Source: Halobacillus_B sp963739045
GTDB lineage: Bacteria; Bacillota; Bacilli; Bacillales; Halobacillaceae
Direction: 5' to 3'
NCBI GenBank assembly: GCA_963739045.1
Contig: CAVTYY010000005.1
Span: 744,001 to 808,000 of the forward strand
Length of the DNA: 64,000 bases
In this document: piece after piece, positions 59,477 through 64,000 of the stretch
How positions within the stretch are numbered: position 1 is the first letter of the stretch
Layout of the letters: the number at the start of each line of letters is the position of its first letter
The notes under the pieces: generated by a model
What the model was told of the DNA's origin: nothing
Database searches by the model: none
The model's input: the letters and a program-made list of their open reading frames with translations, nothing else
Made by a program: the position numbers and the translations under genes

Positions 59477-62400
59477 ATGAATAATACTCAGTCTCTGCCA
59501 CAACCCAAGTCCTTTGGCCCGCTTGGAAATCTACCCATCATTAATAAAGAAAAACCGATGCAGTCGTTTATGCAACTCGCTGAGGAACTGGGGCCGATTT
59601 ATCAATTTCAATTCCCAGGACGATTAAGTAGATTCGTATCCAGTGCCCGTTTTGCTAAGGAAATTTGCGACGAAACCCGTTTTGATAAAAAAGTGGGACC
59701 AGCTCTGCAGAAGGTCCGTGCGTTTAGTGGGGACGGACTGTTCACCAGTGAAACGGATGAGCTGAATTGGAAGAAGGCACATAATATTTTACTACCCAGT
59801 TTCAGCCAGCAGGCCATGAAGGGGTATCATAATAAAATGGTTGATCTTGCTACACAGCTGGTGCAAAAGTGGGGAAGACTTAACGCTGGAGATGAAATTC
59901 GAGTCCCTGAAGATATGACCCGGCTTACGCTGGATACTATTGGATTGTGCGGATTTAACTATCGATTTAACAGTTTTTACCGGGAGAACTCCCACCCCTT
60001 TGTAGCAAAAATGGTAAGGGCACTTGATGAATCCATGAGTCAGACTCAGCGCCTCGGCATTCAGGATAAACTAATGGTTCGATCTAAACGGCAGTTTAAA
60101 GAAGATATCGACTATATGTTTAACCTGGTTGATGAGTTGATTACTGAACGCAAACAAGCAGGAAATCAGGGTGAAGATGATTTGCTTGCTCACATGCTGG
60201 AAGGGAAAGATCCTGATACAGGAGAACCACTTGATGAGGAAAACATTCGCTTCCAAATTATCACTTTCTTGATTGCTGGTCATGAAACGACGAGCGGTTT
60301 GCTCTCTTTCGCTATCTATTACTTAATGAAGAACCCTGATAAAATGGCTAAAGCTTATGCCGAAGTAGATGAAGTATTGGGAGATGATCTCCCTTCTTAT
60401 AAACAAGTGAAAAAACTGAAATACGTCCGGATGATTCTGAACGAAGCATTGCGACTGTGGCCAACAGCACCTGCATTTGGCGTCTATGCTAAAGAAAATA
60501 CCACGCTTGATGGGGCATATGAAGTAGAAAAAGGAGAAACGTTTATGCTTCTTCTACCACAGCTGCACCGGGATCCAGCTGTATGGGGCGAAGATGCGAA
60601 GGACTTCAAGCCAGAGCGGTTTGAAGACCCATCTCAAATTCCTCATCATGCCTATAAACCATTTGGTAATGGTCAGCGAGCCTGTATTGGTCAGCAATTC
60701 GCCCTTCATGAAGCAACATTGGTCCTGGGGATGGTATTACAGTACTTTGAACTAGAAGATCATTCAAATTACCAATTGGACGTAAAAGAAACCTTAACGC
60801 TTAAGCCGGACGGACTAACGATGAGGGTGAAACCTCGTAAAGATGTGATGCAAATGCAAACCCCGGCAGCTTCATCACCTGAGAAGGAACAAGGCTCACC
60901 ATCATCTAAGTCATCAGCAGCAAATGCCCACCAAACACCTATGCTCGTTCTTTATGGGTCCAATTTAGGAACCGCAGAAGGAGTAGCAAGGGATCTTGCT
61001 GAATCTGGAAATCATCAAGGATTTGCTGCACGAACAGCTGCCCTGGATGAGTACCTAGACGCTCTGCCAGTGGAAGGCGTCACTATTATCGTTACTGCAT
61101 CTTATAATGGCAGCCCTCCTGATAATGCTGCTTCCTTTGTAGATTGGATTCGATCCTCTGAAAATAGAAAGCTTAAAGGGGTAAACTACGCTGTCTTTGG
61201 CTGTGGTGACCGCAATTGGGCAAGTACGTATCAACGAATTCCAGCTTTCATCGATGAAGAGTTAGAAGCCGGAGGAGCGTCCAGAATCGTGCAGCGAGGA
61301 GATGGAGATGCCAGTGAAGATTTCGAAGGGGATTTAGAAAAATGGGAGGAGAAATTATGGCCGGCATTGGCTGAAAAATTTAACCTTGAGCTTGAAGGAA
61401 CGGAAAACCAGCCTAGTCAAGTATCCTTAGAATTTGTAAGCGGCGTTTCCCATACACCGCTTGCCAGGACTCATCATGCTTTTACTGCTAAGGTCATGAT
61501 GAATAAAGAGTTACAACAAACGGATAACCGAAGCACCAAACATGTAGAGCTTTTGCTTCCTGCAGGGGTCACTTATCAAGAAGGAGACCATTTAGGTGTA
61601 TTACCTCAAAACAGTAAGCAGCTGGCAGACAGGGCATTGAAGCGGTTTAGTTTAAAGGGAGAAGAGTATGTAGTGCTGGGGGAAGAGACAGGTAAAGCGA
61701 CCCATCTTCCTACTAATCAGTCAATAAAGCTTGAGGAATTACTAAGCTCTTATGTTGAATTGCAAGAGCCTGCGACCAGAACTCAAATACGGGAGCTGGC
61801 AGCTAATAATCCTTGTCCTCCTCATAAAGATGAACTTGAACAGCTTCTTGAAGAAGAAATATATAAACAAGAAATACTGAAAAAAAGACGGACCATGCTG
61901 GAATTGCTAGAGGAATATGTCTCTTGTGACCTTCCTTTCGAAAAGTTTCTTGCTTTGCTTCCTCCTCTTAAGGTGAGATATTATTCAATCTCCAGTTCTC
62001 CTAGCAAGCAGCAAAACTTGGTTAGTATAACGGTAAGTGTCGTTCGCGGCGATGCCAGGAGTGGAAAAGGAGAATATCAAGGAGTTGCCTCTACCTATCT
62101 TTCAGGAAAAAGTAACGGAGACAAAGTTGCCTGTTTTATTAGTACGCCGCAATCTAACTTTAAGCTTCCAGAAAGTCCCGAAACTCCTTTAATTCTCGTA
62201 GGTCCAGGTACGGGAATCGCCCCGTTTAGAGGGTTTATTCAGGCACGGAACTTTCAAAAAGAAAACGGTCATTCACTTGGAGAAGCCCACTTATATTTTG
62301 GATGCCGTCACCCTGAGCAGGACTTTCTTTACGAACAAGAGTTAAAGGATGCAGAACAGAAAGGAATTGTCAGGCTGCACACAGCTTTTTCCAGGGTGGA

Positions 62401-62647
62401 TACTGAAGAGAAAACCTACGTACAGGGTTTAATGAAAAAGGATGCGTCTCAACTGATTCCATTACTGGAGCAGGGAGCGAGACTCTATATTTGCGGGGAC
62501 GGGAGTAAAATGGCTCCTGCTGTTACGGAAACGTTAGTAAAAAGCTATCAAGCGATCAAACGAGTAAGTGAAGAAACTGCCAACGCGTGGCTGGAAAGTC
62601 TGGAGCAAGAAGGGCGATTAGCAAAAGACGTCTGGGCAGGAGAGTAA
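59477..62647 (+). CDS. cyp102A: Self-sufficient cytochrome P450/reductase fusion (CYP102A)
   Basis: A 1056-residue fusion. The P450 domain (about 1-470) has I-helix AGHETTSG, ExxR as EALR, and the heme loop PFGNGQRACIGQQ with Cys near 400. It matches P450-BM3, including GDGLFTSETDELNWKKAHN (Phe at the BM3 F87 position) and PGRLSRFVSS (R47 kept, Y51 as Phe). A linker follows. Then FMN flavodoxin (LVLYGSNLGTAEGVARDLA) from about 490, and FAD/NADPH reductase with RYYSISSSP and GPGTGIAPFRGF, ending CGDGSKMAP ... DVWAGE. It hydroxylates fatty acids. GAGGTGA precedes the ATG. Confidence 0.96.
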   Translation: MNNTQSLPQPKSFGPLGNLPIINKEKPMQSFMQLAEELGPIYQFQFPGRLSRFVSSARFAKEICDETRFDKKVGPALQKVRAFSGDGLFTSETDELNWKKAHNILLPSFSQQAMKGYHNKMVDLATQLVQKWGRLNAGDEIRVPEDMTRLTLDTIGLCGFNYRFNSFYRENSHPFVAKMVRALDESMSQTQRLGIQDKLMVRSKRQFKEDIDYMFNLVDELITERKQAGNQGEDDLLAHMLEGKDPDTGEPLDEENIRFQIITFLIAGHETTSGLLSFAIYYLMKNPDKMAKAYAEVDEVLGDDLPSYKQVKKLKYVRMILNEALRLWPTAPAFGVYAKENTTLDGAYEVEKGETFMLLLPQLHRDPAVWGEDAKDFKPERFEDPSQIPHHAYKPFGNGQRACIGQQFALHEATLVLGMVLQYFELEDHSNYQLDVKETLTLKPDGLTMRVKPRKDVMQMQTPAASSPEKEQGSPSSKSSAANAHQTPMLVLYGSNLGTAEGVARDLAESGNHQGFAARTAALDEYLDALPVEGVTIIVTASYNGSPPDNAASFVDWIRSSENRKLKGVNYAVFGCGDRNWASTYQRIPAFIDEELEAGGASRIVQRGDGDASEDFEGDLEKWEEKLWPALAEKFNLELEGTENQPSQVSLEFVSGVSHTPLARTHHAFTAKVMMNKELQQTDNRSTKHVELLLPAGVTYQEGDHLGVLPQNSKQLADRALKRFSLKGEEYVVLGEETGKATHLPTNQSIKLEELLSSYVELQEPATRTQIRELAANNPCPPHKDELEQLLEEEIYKQEILKKRRTMLELLEEYVSCDLPFEKFLALLPPLKVRYYSISSSPSKQQNLVSITVSVVRGDARSGKGEYQGVASTYLSGKSNGDKVACFISTPQSNFKLPESPETPLILVGPGTGIAPFRGFIQARNFQKENGHSLGEAHLYFGCRHPEQDFLYEQELKDAEQKGIVRLHTAFSRVDTEEKTYVQGLMKKDASQLIPLLEQGARLYICGDGSKMAPAVTETLVKSYQAIKRVSEETANAWLESLEQEGRLAKDVWAGE

Positions 62648-62661
62648 GCGACTCATAAACG

Positions 62662-62698
62662 AAGCAGCCGGAAATATTCTCTTCCGGCTGCCTTTTTA
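62662..62698 (+). terminator. Terminator of the P450 gene
   Basis: GCAGCCGGAA pairs perfectly with TTCCGGCTGC, then CTTTTTA. Confidence 0.92.
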
Positions 62699-62754
62699 TA
62701 TCTGCCTATATTCTTGGAATGAGGGGCAGGTTTTTTTAGATTCTTAAACCTCGA

Positions 62755-63864
62755 TTAATTCCACACTTCCTTAGCGATTTCTGCTACGTGACGGATTTTC
62801 GCCCACTGATCTTCTTCAGTTAATAGATTCCCTTCCTCGGTAGAAGCAAATCCACACTGAGGACTTAGGCAGAGTTGATCATAGGGAACGTAGTCAGCTG
62901 CCTCTGCGATTCTTTTCTTAACCGCCTCTTTGTTCTCAAGTTTTCCTATTTTCGAGGTGATCAGTCCAAGGACAATGTGAAGGTCTGATCGATTTACTCG
63001 GCGAAGAGGTTCAAAGCTTCCAGACCTTTCATCATCAAACTCAAGAAACAATCCATCCACGTCCAGTTTCCCGAAAATGGCGTCAGATACTGCTTCATAG
63101 TCTCCTGAAGCTAAGTAAGTAGAGCGGAAATTTCCTCTGCATATATGCATGGTAATGACCATATCATCAGGCCGTTCAGAAATAGAGTCATTAACCGCCT
63201 GGACAAATAAAGTTCGAAGCTTGTCTGGGTCTTGTCCTTTATTTCTCATTTTCTGCAGTCCTTCTTCTGAGAAGAATCCTGCCCAGGATGTATCATCCAG
63301 TTGAAGATATCTGCATCCTGCCTCATAAAAGGTCTGAATAGCTTTCTGATAAGCGCTGGTCAAATCCTTAAGAAGTTCTTCTTCTGTACTATAAACGGTT
63401 TGGTTAATGTCTCCACGTGCCAACAGCATGTTTGGACTGGGAATCGTAAATTTCGGTGTGTGGTCCCCTCCGACTATAGAATGAAGAAACTTATAATGAT
63501 CGATCATAGGGTGGTCAGCAAAATCTATTTTTCCCGCCACTCTTACGGAATGTGCCTTCGTTTCTACACCCTCGAACTGGATACCTGAATCTGTTTCATA
63601 GCCTTCGACACCAATAAGTCCTTCCAGAAAGTCAAAATGCCACCAGGCTCTGCGTAAATCTCCATCTGTAATCGATTGAAGTCCGGCCAGCTTTTGTTTT
63701 TCTACCAGCTTAATAATCTCCTCATCTTCAATTTTCTTTAATTCAAAGTCGGAAATCTCTCCATTGTCCCTGCTGATTCTTGCTTGTTTAATTCTCTCTG
63801 GACGCAGTAAACTTCCGACGTGGTCTCCTTTAAATGGAGCAAGAGTTTTTTTAGTGAGTGTCAA
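62755..63864 (-). CDS. MetE-like methyltransferase (YxjG/YxjH type)
   Basis: A 369-residue protein homologous to the C-terminal half of cobalamin-independent methionine synthase. FKGDHVGSLLRPERIK, LQLDDTSWAGFF, MHICRGNFRS and LSPQCGFASTEEGN hold the zinc-ligand positions. YxjG/YxjH of B. subtilis are such short paralogues and are S-box controlled, as here. TTG at 63864 is chosen because AAGGAGAGG stands six bases before it. An ATG at 63885 lies upstream of this site. Confidence 0.9.
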   Translation of the reverse strand: MTLTKKTLAPFKGDHVGSLLRPERIKQARISRDNGEISDFELKKIEDEEIIKLVEKQKLAGLQSITDGDLRRAWWHFDFLEGLIGVEGYETDSGIQFEGVETKAHSVRVAGKIDFADHPMIDHYKFLHSIVGGDHTPKFTIPSPNMLLARGDINQTVYSTEEELLKDLTSAYQKAIQTFYEAGCRYLQLDDTSWAGFFSEEGLQKMRNKGQDPDKLRTLFVQAVNDSISERPDDMVITMHICRGNFRSTYLASGDYEAVSDAIFGKLDVDGLFLEFDDERSGSFEPLRRVNRSDLHIVLGLITSKIGKLENKEAVKKRIAEAADYVPYDQLCLSPQCGFASTEEGNLLTEEDQWAKIRHVAEIAKEVWN

Positions 63865-63887
63865 GTTTATCCTCTCCTTAATCATAA

Positions 63888-63914
63888 TAAAAAGCCTCTT
63901 CGATAAGAAGAGAC
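63888..63914 (-). terminator. Terminator of the SAM riboswitch
   Basis: On the minus strand AGTCTCTTC pairs with GAAGAGGCT around TTATC, followed by TTTTTATT. It would form when SAM is bound. Confidence 0.85.
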
Positions 63915-63933
63915 TTCATTAATTAATCGCCGC

Positions 63934-64000
63934 TTCTTATCTTTCAAGCTTTACAAAGCTTGCAGGATTTAGCACCTTGTAAGAATACAGGTTGCTGAGG
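63934..64000 (-). ncRNA. SAM (S-box) riboswitch, truncated by the window edge
   Basis: On the minus strand the 3' part of the S-box aptamer is visible: CAGCAACC, AGGTGCTAAATCCTGCA and TGAAAGATAAGAAG. The 5' P1 strand and the GGGACTGGCCC region lie beyond 64000. It controls the MetE-like gene. Confidence 0.9.

Noticed and set aside
1..64000. CRISPR array or intact insertion sequence
   Set aside because: No series of spaced direct repeats and no transposase-like protein was found. The only recombinase is the fragment after tRNA-Val.

Overview
The window looks like the chromosome of a spore-forming member of the Bacillaceae. From about position 1 to 49,900 the genes follow the Bacillus subtilis order from yitT to yjcH closely: yitT, ipi-like, yizC, yitU, yitV, yitW, uppP, yjzD, yjaU, med, fabH, fabF, yjbA, trpS, oppABCDF, yjbC, spxA, yjbE, mecA, coiA, pepF, yjbH, yjbI, yjbK, yjbM, ppnK, yjbO, prpE, mgtE, yjbQ, fabI, cotO, cotZ, yjcA, yjcF, yjcG, yjcH. 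The many acidic proteins and the gene set suggest a halophilic relative such as Halobacillus, but that is inference. Sporulation genes (CotO, CotZ, YjcA, sigma-K type promoters) and competence or ClpCP-linked genes (Med, MecA, CoiA, Spx, YjbH) are all present.

Layout. 1-9,800: yit genes, a molybdopterin operon (mobB-moaE-moaD) and undecaprenyl diphosphatase. 9,900-13,900: Med, then fabH-fabF behind a promoter that overlaps a FapR-like operator. 14,000-24,300: an LCP-family cell-wall protein, trpS behind a tryptophan T-box, and the oligopeptide permease operon. 24,400-32,000: a putative glycoside hydrolase, Spx, TerC-like YjbE, MecA, CoiA and PepF. 32,000-42,500: YjbH/YjbI, the CYTH protein, the small alarmone synthetase, NAD kinase, a pseudouridine synthase, PrpE, a RodA-like protein, MgtE and a CPA2 antiporter. 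42,600-46,450: fabI and a spore-coat block with three small proteins of unknown role. 46,460-49,860: an MBL hydrolase, a DUF421 protein and yjcFGH.

After yjcH comes tRNA-Val(GAC), and from there to about 58,700 the gene content is variable. Immediately beyond the tRNA lies a degraded tyrosine-recombinase tail ending at a 26-bp perfect palindrome. It is followed by orphan exported proteins, membrane microproteins, an excalibur-domain relic, a frame-broken ORF, and a phosphofructokinase paralogue whose ATP/Mg site residues are replaced. This looks like an old tRNA-associated insertion region. The last 5 kb holds a Bm3R1/FatR-type TetR repressor and a self-sufficient CYP102A P450-reductase fusion, each behind a perfect palindromic operator. 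The final gene is a MetE-like protein under a SAM riboswitch that is cut by the window edge.

Regulation read from sequence: T-box (trpS), S-box (metE-like), FapR-like sites (fabH, weaker at fabI), two sigma-K promoters in the coat cluster, two TetR operators, and a recurrent terminator hairpin with core ACCCGAACC/GGTTCGGGT. No intact mobile element and no CRISPR array were seen.
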